Counted from the first letter of the stretch, positions 52,963 through 63,492 are shown. The stretch is DNA of 64,000 bases from Francisella endosymbiont of Ornithodoros moubata (GCA_002095075.2 LVCE01000003.1:124001-188000), one strand, 5' to 3'. A program made the numbers and translations. Notes: generated by a model not told the origin, from the letters alone.

Positions 52963-54157
52963 TTATTTCATGAACTCTGCTTTGATATCTTCTAGGGAAC
53001 GACTAGTAGTTCTTGACACAAATTATAAATACAATAAAACTATATACTAAAGTAGTGTACCACATATATAAAACATGCTGCTATTTCCTAAGAAATTGTT
53101 AATAGGTAAAAATACTGATACTAATAATGCTGATGGCCATACTATTCAAAAATAGTGCTATACTTAGCACCTTACTTCTTCTAATAGCCCCTGGTAATAA
53201 TTCTGACATAATTACCCAAATATAAGCACCAGGTCCAATAGCAAAAAAAAGATAAAGCTAACCATTCCCGCAAGGATTAGCCAACCTTGAGTTTCACTAA
53301 GCCTAATTAGTGACATAACTAAACCGGTGGCTATTAGTGATAATGAAACCATAAAAGCCAAAAGTGATGATAAATTTTCTCTCAAATTTATCGGCTATAA
53401 ACACTGCTATTAAAGTTACTAAAAAGTTTATTACAGTGATTGTAACATCTCCAAGTATAGCAACATAATTAGAGCCAAGACCTGAATTCTTTGAGTATTG
53501 TTGCTGAGAATTGTAATATACTATTAATACCTGTCATTTGTGCTAGAATTGCTATTGCAAAAAATAATTAACATAGAAATTAAATAGTGTCTATAGCTTA
53601 GAGATTTTAAAATACTACCTTCTTGTTTAGATTTTTCAATAACTTCTTTGATTTCAGTTAATTTTCGTTGTACGGCATTTTTCTCAAATATTTTATTAAG
53701 CACACTCTCTACTTCTTTGTCTTTACCTACCGATACTAGCTATCTTGGCAATTTACATAAAAAATTGCGTCAATAAAAAATATTGCTTCTGGGGAACTAG
53801 TGCTGATAAAAACATTCCACGCCAATTTGCTGTTACTTCGAATAAAAGACCAACATAGTTTGAAATCAATATTTCCGCAGTTAGAAAGAGATGAAAGCAT
53901 GTTACAGCAATACCCCTAATAGTTCCAGGAACTGTTTCTGTAAAATATGTGGTATAGTTACAGTAACGAAACCTACTGAAATACCTTAAACTAGACGAGC
54001 AAAAAGGATCTCAACATAATTATCTGACATGTAAACCATTATTACTGATTATTATAAATATCAACCCTGAGACAATTAGTGTTCTCTTTCTACCAATAAT
54101 ATCCGTAATAAAACCAGCTAGTAATATTACAAATGCGCCACCAAAGATGTAATGACA
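52963..54157 (-). pseudogene. MFS sugar-porter transporter, 5' truncated and degraded
   Basis: After a deletion junction near 54157 the minus strand reads FGGAFVILLAGFITDIIGRK, the second helix and GRKR loop of a sugar porter. EILFARLV then GISVGFVTVTIPHIFTETVP and GTIRGIAVTCFHLF follow (usual form PLYISEIAPAKIRG), then VTANWRGMFLS. The end is RSLEDIKAEFMK and TAA at 52963, the classic ending of the family (ETKGRSLEDIEAEF). Dozens of stops and frameshifts lie between. The first helix is missing because of the fusion to the SIS gene. The plus strand of this 1.2 kb shows nothing coding. Confidence 0.8.
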
Positions 54158-54612
54158 CTTTTTTGTAGCTACAACAGCATTTCCTACATCTGCTCTTACT
54201 GGTAAAACTAAATCTGCACTTTCTGCTAGAGGAGATTTTTCTACATTAACTATCGCTAGTGTAGTACATCTTGCTTTCTTACAACCTTCTAAAGCTAAGT
54301 GTAAATCTGGACTACCTCCCCAGACTGGGAGATAGCTATAGCTAGTGTTTGGTCATCACCTATATTTTTACTATATATTGTCGTTATAGATGGTGGTAAT
54401 GAAGAAACACTAAAACCAAGATGAGTTTCAAACAAATATTTTGCAAAATTTGCCACACAGTCTGAACCACCTCGAGCAATAGTGATAATTCTTTTGATAT
54501 GTTTTTGTTTAAGTGTTTTAACTATTGAGCTAGTGATATATTTGTTTAATTTTAGCTAGTTAGCGACTTTGGTAAAACTACTACTTGCCTCTTGGTACAT
54601 AAGTGTTGTCAT
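54158..54612 (-). pseudogene. SIS-domain sugar isomerase (NagB-II/AgaS-like), 3' truncated and fused to the MFS remnant
   Basis: From ATG 54612 the frame reads MTTLMYQEASSSFTKVAN, a TAG, then IVKTLKQKHIKRIITIARGG and SDCVANFAKYLFETHLGFSV (the SIS phosphosugar site), DDQTLAIAISQSGE (SxS motif), ESADLVLPVRADVGNAVVAT and KK. In NagB-II deaminases the last part is followed by SFI and a second SIS domain. Here it runs directly into a transporter helix (CHYIFGGAFV). The second SIS domain is gone. Such proteins deaminate or isomerise glucosamine-6-phosphate. Confidence 0.78.
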
Positions 54613-54768
54613 CTTTACTGTTAAATAAAAAAGTTATGATTAAATCGTTATAAGCGCGATTTTTTGTTTTTACAACAAAAAATCATATCAATTTTTGAGT
54701 GAATATATTAATTTTTAATCAGTACTAGTAGTTTTAATAGTTTATATAGTAAACTGATTTAGTGAATA

Positions 54769-55960
54769 ATGTTAAGACTTGTAGTTGTCAGTTTTACTTA
54801 TAATTTTTTTAATACTTAATAATTCTACATCTGAAAAAGTTAGTTTTAATTTCAGAACTATACTTGCTTTAATCATTGGTGTCGTTATTGGTATTATCTA
54901 ATAATTCTACTAGTTACTATAGTGATAGTTTTATACAAATTAGTAACATCTTAGTTGATAACTATATTTTCTTTACTTAAGATGTTGATTATCCCTGTTG
55001 TATTAAGATCAATCACTCACTCAGTAATTAACTTTAAAAACTGTGAAGGATCTTATGTTATAAGACTTTCCTATAAAGCAATAGTTATACTTTTAATCCT
55101 AACAGGTATAAGTGCTGCAATAGGTGCTAGTGTTGCTATTATTATGCATTTAGGACACGGGATATATATCACATCTATTACTGGTAATGTTACTAAAGAT
55201 ATGAAGACTTCGAGTATATCTGGACTTTTTACCTGATAATATTCTCCATCAAATAGATAATAATAATGTAATGGCTATGGTAATATTTGCGATACTTCTT
55301 GGTTTTTCAATGCTAATTGCACATCGCGAAGATAGTAAGTTAGCTGCTCCTTTTATTAGCTTTATTGACTCAGCATTTTTTTGGATAAAAAAATTAGCTA
55401 GAATTATTATTGCTATCACTCCGTACGGTGTACTTGTCTTGGTGGTACAAATGAGTATTGAGCTTGATAAGAACAGTATTTCAACAGTCTTGTATTTTAT
55501 CTTAACTTGTTATATTGCATTATATAATTGTTCTGATAATACACATTATACTTCTAATTTTATTTAGAACTAATATTGTTAGATTCTACAAAAGTATTTG
55601 GAAAGCTATGCTCGTAGCTGCTACTTCTAGATCGAGTATGGGGACACACTGCCATTATCAATTGATGGCTTAAATAAATATGTTACAACTATAGTATTGC
55701 CACATTTGTACCAACTATGGGCACAACTCTAGGTATGAATAGCTGTACAGGCGTATTTCCAGCAGTATTAGCAATCATGACTATGAATACTACTAGCGTT
55801 GATATTACTTCCTCAACAGTAGTACTAATTTCACTAATCTGTATGCTAGCTTCACTTGGAGTCTCAGGGATACCTGGTACAGCTTTTATTGCAGCAGGTG
55901 TAGTTTTCTCTTATTTTGGCTTGCCATGGCAGATGATTGCTCTAATTATAAGTTTCTTCT
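54769..55960 (+). pseudogene. dicarboxylate/amino acid:cation symporter (DAACS, TcyP-like), degraded and 3' truncated
   Basis: ATG 54769 starts a short hydrophobic stretch that breaks early; the readable pieces are FRTILALIIGVVIGIIY, then KMLIIPVVLRSITHSVINF, MVIFAILLGFSMLIAHREDS, ARIIIAITPYGVLVLVVQM, then TSRSSMGTLPLSIDGLNKYV and PTMGTTLGMNSCTGVFPAVL. These order as in DAACS carriers (the SSS-type hairpin, then the N-M-G-T-like helix). The closest known pattern is the cystine carrier TcyP. It stops at PWQMIALIISF near 55950, where it meets the SelO remnant head-on. The last two helices are missing. Confidence 0.82.
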
Positions 55961-57107
55961 TTAGCCGGTTCTGCCATATATTTCTCAGTTAGACTATTAA
56001 ATTCATAAGGTGTTTTAAATGCTGCTACAAGATTATATAAATCGCCAAGCTTAGTATCTTCGGAAGACTTAAGTACTTTCTCTACCTGGTTATTGCGAGG
56101 AATAATTACAGGATTTGTTTTCTTCATATTTGCAAAATTTATCTCATTATTAATCATATATTTATCTAACCAATCTCGTAAACCACTATCTTTTAATGCT
56201 ACAAAGTTTTTATAAGTTAAATTGTAAAAGGTGTTGGTATAGTCAAGTTTATTTTCAAACATTGCTATAAGTAAGTCTGAAATTAATTCATCACCAGCTG
56301 GTTGACTAATCTCAAAACCTAGTTTAGTTAGAAATATTTGTTTCCATTTATTCTTATAAATTTCAGAAAAGCGTTGCAATTTATCTTGAGCTAGTTTAAT
56401 AGCATCTTCTTTATCTTCTGAAATAAGTTTCAACAAACTCTCTGCTAATCTTGGAATACTCCAGCCAGCGATTGATGCTTGATTTGCAAAAGTATATCTC
56501 CCATCACTCAATCAAGCTAAACACTGTATCTGGATCATAACTATTCATAAAAGCACATGGGCCATAATCAATAGTTTTATCCAAGATAGTCATATTATCT
56601 GTATTCATAACACCATGAATAAAACCTACTCTTTCCCACTCTGCTATTAAACTTGTTTGTTTATCAATCACATAATCAAGTAGGCTTAGAGCTGCTTTAT
56701 TCTCTTCATAACTTATAATTATGTCTTTTTAGCGTATAGTCTAAAAGCTCTTGATTATATTTAGTATCTAAGATTGCTGCATATTGAAAAGTTTCTACGT
56801 GGATATGACTACTAGCCACTCTAACAGCTATTATGCCTTGTTGTAGCTCATTTCCTTTGAGTGTTTTCACCAATAGTTATCACAGCTAGGATACAGCTAG
56901 TTGGTATACCTAGGCTATACATTGCCTCACCAAATATATATTCTCTAAGCATAGGTGTTAAAACTTCTTTGTCATCATCTCCTGTTGAAAACTTTGTTAA
57001 ACCAGCACCTTTTAGATGAAAATCAACCAACTCACCGTTTGGCTTTTTATATTCACCTATAATGTAGTACGCCCATCACCTAGAATTGTAAAACTTTCAA
57101 AAAACAT
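55942..57107 (-). pseudogene. selO: SelO/YdiU protein AMPylase, truncated at both ends
   Basis: Starts within the family at MFFESFTILGDGRTT (the usual YAGHQFG segment and the first 80 or so residues are absent). [60 protein letters not shown] (metal site with Asn and Asp) and [20 protein letters not shown] are recognisable in several frames. GRYTFANQASIAGWSIPRLA and a clean 189-codon stretch follow, ending KYMAEPAKEETYN at 55942, fused to the DAACS remnant. SelO transfers AMP to proteins under oxidative stress. The usual extreme C-terminus, which carries Cys or Sec in many members, is gone. Confidence 0.87.
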
Positions 57108-57122
57108 TTTAATAAAAATAAT

Positions 57123-57272
57123 AAAGATGCTTTTTATCGTCTTATTAGAAGACATTTAGACAAAGATATTCCTAAACAAATAACTAATCTTTTCGTCGAA
57201 AATAACATAATATTTTTTTCGAATAAATCAAATAAAATAGGTGTTGATGAATTTAAGGATAACCTTTTGTAA
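57123..57272 (+). pseudogene. 3' fragment of an unidentified gene
   Basis: A 49-codon open stretch without a start, reading KDAFYRLIRRHLDKDIPKQI, then TNLFVENNIIFFSNKSNKIG and VDEFKDNLL-stop. It looks like the coding end of a gene whose 5' part was removed together with the SelO N-terminus; the two fragments abut at about 57110. I do not recognise the family. Confidence 0.35.
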
Positions 57273-57362
57273 GGTTGTTATAAAGATACTGGATATATAA
57301 TTTTTATAATGCTAAAATATTGCAACTTTTTATTTATTAATCAATTTTTTTTAGAGTTAGTT

Positions 57363-57533
57363 ATGGAATATAGAAAATACATTTGTATCGTTTGTGGTTT
57401 GATTTATGATGAAGCTGAAGGATGGCCAGAAGATGGTATTGAACCAGGCACTAGATGGGAAGATGTCCCAGCAGATTGGGAATGTCCTGACTGTGGTATT
57501 AGTAAAGATGAGTTTGAGCTTCTAGAAGAATAA
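57363..57533 (+). CDS. rubredoxin
   Basis: A 56-residue rubredoxin: [20 protein letters not shown] with CxxCG, and [17 protein letters not shown] with CPxCG, which bind one iron. The [19 protein letters not shown] linker is the standard core. ATG 57363 is chosen over the ATG at 57309, because the added 18 residues are unlike rubredoxins. It transfers electrons to soluble acceptors and is followed after 8 bases by the PLP-dependent enzyme gene. Confidence 0.94.
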   Translation: MEYRKYICIVCGLIYDEAEGWPEDGIEPGTRWEDVPADWECPDCGISKDEFELLEE

Positions 57534-57541
57534 TTTTCTAT

Positions 57542-58414
57542 ATGTTATCCTTATTTCAAAAAATATCTTTTGAAAATAAAGATTTTATTGTAATGAGGGA
57601 TGACCTAAGCCACTCTATCTTTTCTGGTAACAAAGCTAGAAAACTTGCTTATACTCTAAACAATCCTGATAAATACTCACATATCCAAACGATTGTATCT
57701 TTCGGTGGTAATCAGTCTAATTTTATGTTGGTATTATCACAATTAGCTAAGCTTAAAGGTTGGAATTTTCATTACTGGATAAAACCTCTACCTAAGTTTC
57801 TTAAGCAAAATAAAAATGGTAATCTTAAACTAGCTTTAGCAAATGGTATGCAACTATTTGAAATCACAAACCCTCTAAATTTAGAAAGTGTAAAAACAAA
57901 TTATCAGATAGAAAATAGTCTTTATTTTTTTGATCAAGGCGGTAGAAATGCCGATGCTGAAGAAGGTATAGCTGCATGTGCTTTAGAAATTAACAAGTAT
58001 TGCCAAATAAATAATATAAATAACTATAGTGTTGTAATTGCAGCTGGCACGGGTACAACAGCGTTATATCTTGAGAAATATTTAGCAAATAAAGTCTATA
58101 CAATCCCATGTGTTGGTAGCTCAGACTATCTAAAAGAACAATTTGCCAGTATAGATGCTAAATTAGCTCATCCTAAGATCATCTCGCCAAATTTTAAAAA
58201 TAGCTTTGGTCAATTAGATATCGCCAACTACGATATCTACCTAAAACTACTTAGAGAAACAAAAATCGAATTTGATTTACTTTATGATCCAATAGCTTGG
58301 CGTACTTTATTAGCAAAATATCATCAACTACCAAAACCAATTATATACATCCATTGTGACGGGATTAGTGGTAATCAAACGATGTTAGCAAGGTACAGAA
58401 GATTTATCAATTAG
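57542..58414 (+). CDS. PLP-dependent ACC deaminase/D-cysteine desulfhydrase family protein
   Basis: A 290-residue fold-type II PLP enzyme. The PLP Lys is in SIFSGNKARKLAY (about residue 32), the substrate or phosphate region is IVSFGGNQSNFMLVL, and VVIAAGTGTTALYLEKYLAN is the phosphate-binding glycine loop. Family members deaminate D-cysteine or ACC; a few act on other amino acids. The length is slightly below D-cysteine desulfhydrase (about 330), so the substrate is open. It is 8 bases from rubredoxin and the pair is an intact island between decayed regions. Confidence 0.87.
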   Translation: MLSLFQKISFENKDFIVMRDDLSHSIFSGNKARKLAYTLNNPDKYSHIQTIVSFGGNQSNFMLVLSQLAKLKGWNFHYWIKPLPKFLKQNKNGNLKLALANGMQLFEITNPLNLESVKTNYQIENSLYFFDQGGRNADAEEGIAACALEINKYCQINNINNYSVVIAAGTGTTALYLEKYLANKVYTIPCVGSSDYLKEQFASIDAKLAHPKIISPNFKNSFGQLDIANYDIYLKLLRETKIEFDLLYDPIAWRTLLAKYHQLPKPIIYIHCDGISGNQTMLARYRRFIN

Positions 58415-58429
58415 ACATATTGTGCAACT

Positions 58430-59640
58430 AAAATTTTTTGTATTTGCCTTCTAAGTTCAAAAATATTCGTTTTAATATATTTACATAAATTATAAGTAGT
58501 ATCTAATTTTTGATTAACTAAATTAATAAACTAAGATTTATAGCCTGAGACATCTCTATAGCTGTTAAAACTAAAGAGTCTTCTAAGTTTAATGGCTCTT
58601 TTAAGATTTTAACAATCTATCTTGCATAAGCTTTGATATATTGTTCTTTTGTTTGAAAGTTATGATTATGATTTATATACTCATACATCTGATATGACAA
58701 AAACATTCTCATTTTATCTTCAAGAAAAACATATACCAACTCATGTTCGATGTTATTGGTTAATTTCTCATCTTTACTAAAAGATAATCTATGCCATTGT
58801 TGTAGTTAAGTATCTAACCTTTTTAGCTGAGTTTTTATTATGCATACATTTTGATTGAATCTATTTTTAGTTTGTAATACTTGTTTTCTTAGTTTTTTAC
58901 TTAGTTTTCTAGTGTGTAGCTGTGTAAAAGATATCTCAAGTTTTTTGATATTTACTAGATTATCATTAGATACATTTATCACCTCTTTTAAATTCAATCT
59001 CGGTGCTATAACAGTAGTAACAGTTTAAAAACATTACTTATAAGTCCTAAGACATGGTTATATTTTTCAATTACTTTAATTCTCAAAATTTCTATAGAGT
59101 TAAATAAATAATCTTTTTTTACATCAGTAAACTTTGATACTACTCTAACAATAATATATTTTTCTCCCAGAAAGTAATTCAATAAAAAGATTAATAAGAT
59201 TAATAGTATTGTTAGAATAATCTAAGTCAAAAAAGATTATATTGACCACCACTATTGTAAATCTTTGTTTTAAAACCAACCTTTTTATCTATACTATACT
59301 TTAGTCTAGCATACTCATCTACTAATGCTTTCAAAAACTTATCTTTTAGCTCTATAGGCATATTTTGGTGATTGGTTATTTGTTTATAAAATTTTTTAAG
59401 GTTTTGTTTGTTTGACTATGTATCTATAGGGAAACCATTTTCATGATGCAGGTATACTATTTCGGCAAACTCTGCCATCTTCTTGCTAAAATGTAATTTA
59501 AAAACATAAAAGATTTCTTTACTTGTCGGATGTGACTTAGACAAAATCTCATAAGCTATTTTATTATTTCGTGCTTGATCACTATGATTTGTGACATTGA
59601 GCTTTTTTTGCCAAGTATAAATTCTGATAAGATCTTAATT
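58430..59640 (-). pseudogene. unidentified helix-rich protein, strongly degraded
   Basis: The minus strand holds three short open stretches joined by stops and frameshifts: IYTWQKKLNVTNHSDQARNN then EIFYVFKLHFSKKMAEFAEI (59630-59400), KALVDEYARLKYSIDKK, and near 58990-58810 MNLKEVINVSNDNLVNIKKL then KLSKKLRKQVLQTKNRFNQN. The final part reads IEHELVYVFLEDKMRMFLSY and EQYIKAYARQIVKILKEPLN, close to 58560. The composition (Lys, Glu and Leu in heptad-like order) suggests a long helical protein. I do not recognise a family. The plus strand is empty. Confidence 0.45.
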
Positions 59641-59714
59641 ACTGACAAAAATCGTTCTTACATTTCTTCTTGCTTACGATACTTAATTGATCAAATTAAC
59701 TTGTTTTAAATCTT

Positions 59715-59900
59715 TATCTAAACCATATTAGTTCACTGCAAATACTCTTATCTGCCCATGCCTTATAGCTCTTATGAATAGCTCTACTTTTACCATATAT
59801 TCTGGATTATTAACCATTGGATATCAGTTTTAAGTACGTAATATACAGCTTTAATAAATTTCCTAAACTTTTGTAAGTCTTTTGTATAAAGCTTTTTGAA
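59715..59900 (-). mobile_element. IS5-family (ISFtu2-like) transposase N-terminal fragment
   Basis: The minus strand reads FRKFIKAVYYVLKTDIQW in one frame, the YY-L-T--QWR stretch near the N-terminus of IS5-type transposases. In the next frame, YGKSRAIHKSYKAWADKSIC and SELIWF follow, the helix-turn-helix and linker part. About 45 codons are recognisable with frame breaks and no catalytic DDE region. Terminal repeats cannot be seen. It resembles ISFtu2 in organisation, but identity to a named element needs a search. Confidence 0.7.
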
Positions 59901-60047
59901 CTTGTAAAAAAGACAATATAGTTGACCAATTAGATTCATGAATATAATATTTTATTTGCCATTGATGCAGTTATTTAGCTTCGGAAGCTATATTTAATTA
60001 CATCAGCCATTAATTTACAAACTTTTGTTCTAGAACCTAATTAAATA

Positions 60048-60798
60048 TTAAAATAAGTATTCATATATATACTTACTACCCCAATTGCATTCACTTTTAC
60101 CTTTCTCAGTAAAACCATAATTTGTTAGAACTTTCATAGAAGCTGGATTTGTTGCAGTTGCATAGATCCCAATATATTGTGAACCATCAAATACTTCTTC
60201 AAACACTTCTCCCTGGTCATTTTCCCAAGAATATTTAGCTTTAGTTTCTAAAATAAATGGAATATAATTTTTTAACCCCCATTGTAATATACGTGATGCA
60301 TTTTTATTCCCCCAAATTGGGTGATTGAATTTTTAACTTCTTTTTGATTATGTGGTTCAAGAGTTTTATTTTTGAAATCAATATCTAAATATTGGTTATT
60401 TTCTGTATCGAAAGCTGGGTGTGTAATCATAGCACATTCTAAAAACTTAGGTTTAGAAGAGCCGCCTAATATAACAACACCTACTCTAATCCATTTACCT
60501 TCTATTAATTGTTCTATCATATGTAAATATCTTGGATCACCATTTTTAAACCTTGCGAGACTTCTGTCAAATTGCGCTTTAACCTGCTCAGCACTCCTTG
60601 TTTTACCATCTCTAAAATATTTACAAACAGATTCCGATGCATGTAAATCGTACCAGAAATCTCGATCTTCTTCTTTTATTGGCCTTGTTTTCAAATTTTC
60701 TGATATATACTCTAATCCAATATCTTTTTCTGAGTACATAGATACTGCAATGCAAAAGCTTAAAAAGTATATAAAAACCCAATAAATAATTTACGCAT
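60048..60798 (-). pseudogene. GNAT acetyltransferase with a signal peptide, frameshifted twice
   Basis: ATG 60798 starts MRKLFIGFLYTF and stops at once; one base later FLSFCIAVSMYSEKDIGLEY continues, so a signal sequence with a frameshift inside precedes the domain. The clean part MYSEKDIGLEYISENLKTRP to VYYNGG (60739-60272) contains FWYDLHASESVCKYFRDGKT and VGVVILGGSSKPKFLECAMI. After a second shift near 60272 the acetyl-CoA end reads YIGIYATATNPASMKVLTNY and GFTEKGKSECNWG, ending at 60048. A GNAT protein with a secretion signal is unusual. Its target is unknown. Confidence 0.75.
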
Positions 60799-61673
60799 AA
60801 AATAACTCCATACTGCAAATGTTTTTAAATTGTTGTTAAGCCAAATACTTACTTACAATTAAATATTGTATAGCAATATTTTATATTTTTTTAATCAATA
60901 AGTCAAATATTTATTTACTTAAGATTTATACTAACTATTCTATTATTATTAAAAATTAAATAATAAATAATTTTAGATGAGTGCTGTCTTATAATATGGC
61001 GGTTTTTATACTAATCTTCAGCTTAATTTTTGCTATAAAGATTTGTCCTTTCAAAAATAGATGCTTGGTATTTCTACCTGCTGGCAACTATAATCGATTC
61101 GTTTCAGTTTATTGATTCTTCATAATATTAGTAGTAGGTATTTTGATAATTTAGCAGTGTATAGCCATGACCTAATACTACCATTAGTTGCAATACTTGT
61201 TTATAATAGATTTAGTATCCAACCAAAGAAAATAACTAAAGATAAGCTATTAACTGTAAATTTTTAATTTTATTACTATACTAATGATACTAATTTAAAT
61301 TATCTGACTTTGCCTATATCTCCTTTTGCAGATACTGATTGGTCATATCAGTTATCTTTGGAATAGTTGTATATGTAGACAGTAGTTTATTAGTTTTTGG
61401 CTATATTTTTGGATTATTAATTAACTATATATCATTACAATGCATCAATTATGAGTTTAATTGTGATATTTCAATATAATATATAATCATTATATAGATT
61501 TACAAGTTATCTAAGTTATCTTATTTAGATTTTTATCATTTATTATTTTCTTTGTTGGTTATAACTAAGAATAGAAAACTAATTTCAAATTAAAGTTCTT
61601 AAGTTTTTAAGTACTTTTACCTTCTATTAGTCTATAATTAAATATGTGATTTTATAAAAATAGGTAATACTGA
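60799..61673. other. decayed intergenic region with membrane-protein debris
   Basis: No intact gene in 875 bases. Short hydrophobic pieces appear on the plus strand: ATIIDSFQFIDSS, SHDLILPLVAILVYNRFSIQ then PKKITKDKLLTVNF (about 61160-61265), LTLPISPFADTDWSYQLS, and VFGYIFGLLINYISLQ. They are interrupted by stops in every frame and suggest one inner-membrane protein of unknown family that was lost. The last 100 bases contain the promoter region of typA. Confidence 0.5.
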
Positions 61674-63492
61674 ATGATTAAAAATTTAAGAAATATTGCA
61701 ATTATTGCACATGTTGACCATGGTAAAACAACCCTAGTTGATAAATTATTACAACAATCTGGAACACTTAAAACACGTGGGCCGGAAGTTGAAAGAGTTA
61801 TGGACTCAAATGATATTGAAAAAGAAAGGTGAATCACAATCTTAGCTAAAAACACTGCTCTTAAGTGGAATGATTATAGAATAAACATCGTAGATACCCC
61901 AGGCCATGCTGACTTTAGTGGTGAAGTTGAGCGTGTACTTTCAATGGTAGACTCTGTATTACTATTAGTTGATGCCGTTGATGGACCTATGCCTCAAACT
62001 AGATTTGTAACTGAAAAAGCTTTTGCAAAAGGTCTAAAGCCTATAGTTGTAATTAATAAAATTGATAGAGATGGTGCACGCCCTGATTGGGTTGTTGATC
62101 AAGTTTTTGATTTATTTGATAGATTAGGTGCAACTGATGAGCAATTAGATTTCCCTGTTATATATACTTCTGCAATTAATAGTTGGGCAACTAATGATAT
62201 TAATCAAAAAAAAGATGATATGACTGACCTTTTCAAAGCTATAGTTGAAAATATTGAGTATCCTAATGTTGATTGAGCATGGTCCATTCCAAATGCAAAT
62301 ATCTTCACTAGATTATTCAAACTTCACTGGAACTATCGGTATTGGCCGTATCCAGAGAGGTAGAATCAAGACAAATACTCCTGTAACAATTGTAAATGCT
62401 GCAGGTGAGAAAAGAAGTGGACGTGTGCTACAAATACTAGGTTACCTTGGACTTGAGCGTAAAGAAGTACCAGAAGCTAGTGCTGGTGATATAGTTTGCG
62501 TAACAGGTATGGAAGGTCTAAAAATTTCTGATACATTATGTAATCCAGAGCATGTTGAAGCCCTGCCTGCACTTTCTGTAGATGAGCCAACTATCAGTAT
62601 GACATTCCAAGTTAATAACTCGCCTTTTGCTGGTAAAGAAGGTAAGTTTGTAACATCACGACAAATCAAAGAAAGACTCGAAAAAGAACTTATTCACAAT
62701 ATTGCTCTAAGAGTTGAGCAGCTAGATGATCCTGATAAATTCAAAGTTTCTGGTCGTGGTGAATTACATTTATCAATCTTACTTGAGAATATGCGTCGTG
62801 AAGGCTTTGAAATTGCAGTATCGCGCCCACAAGTAATTTTCAAAGATATCAATGGTGAAAAGCATGAGCCATATGAACAAGCTATTATAGATATTGATGA
62901 AGAGCATCAAGGTACTGTAATGGGAAAAATGGGCTTACGCCAAAGCGAGCTTAAAAATATGGAGCCAGATGGTAAAGGTCGTGTCAAACTTGAATTTATA
63001 ATTCCTTCACGTGGTTTGATAGGTTTCTATACAGAATTCCTAACTATTACATCAGGTTCAGGTATTTTAAATAAAGTATTTGACCACTATGGCCCGATGA
63101 AAAAACAAACTCTTGAAGCTCGTCAAAATGGTACTTTAGTTTCGATGGTATCTGGTAAGGCTTTAGCTTTTGCTCTATTTAACCTACAAGAGCGTGGCAG
63201 AATGTTTATCGGCCATGGTACTGATGTTTATGAAGGTATGATTATCGGGATTCATAACAGAGACAATGATCTTATCGTAAACCCTTGTAAAGGTAAGCAA
63301 CTTACTAACATCCGTGCTTCTGGTAAAGATGAAGCTGTAACTCTAGTACCACCAATTAAGCTTACTCTTGAGTATGCTTTAGAATTTATCGTAGATGACG
63401 AACTTGTTGAAATTACACCAAAATCCATTAGATTAAGAAAAAAACACCTAAAAGAATCAGACCGTAAAAAAGCTTCTCGTGGTACTCTTTAA
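61674..63492 (+). pseudogene. typA: ribosome-associated GTPase TypA/BipA, nonsense codon plus frameshift
   Basis: About 606 codons as in intact TypA. From ATG 61674, [20 protein letters not shown] (G1) leads to SNDIEKER, then TGA at 61830-61832 where family members have Gly of the ERGIT switch I, then [35 protein letters not shown] (G3) and [13 protein letters not shown] (G4). A second lesion near 62270 shifts the frame before EHGPFQMQISSLDYSNFTGT. Domains 2 to 5 are clean to 63492 (GELHLSILLENMRREGFEIA, VALVSMVSGKALAFALF-like region). TypA assists ribosome assembly in cold and stress. With the P-loop separated from the rest it is inactive. Confidence 0.93.

Noticed and set aside
54769-54960. 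programmed frameshifting in the symporter
   Set aside because: Several unrelated stops and breaks plus a missing 3' end show decay rather than a recoding signal.
19785-61832. TGA read as glycine (recoding), since the TGA codons in mfd and typA could both stand for Gly
   Set aside because: TGA ends intact genes here, for example nth at 15810-15812, glycine is normally coded by GGN, and other broken genes carry TAA and TAG. Ordinary nonsense mutation is simpler.
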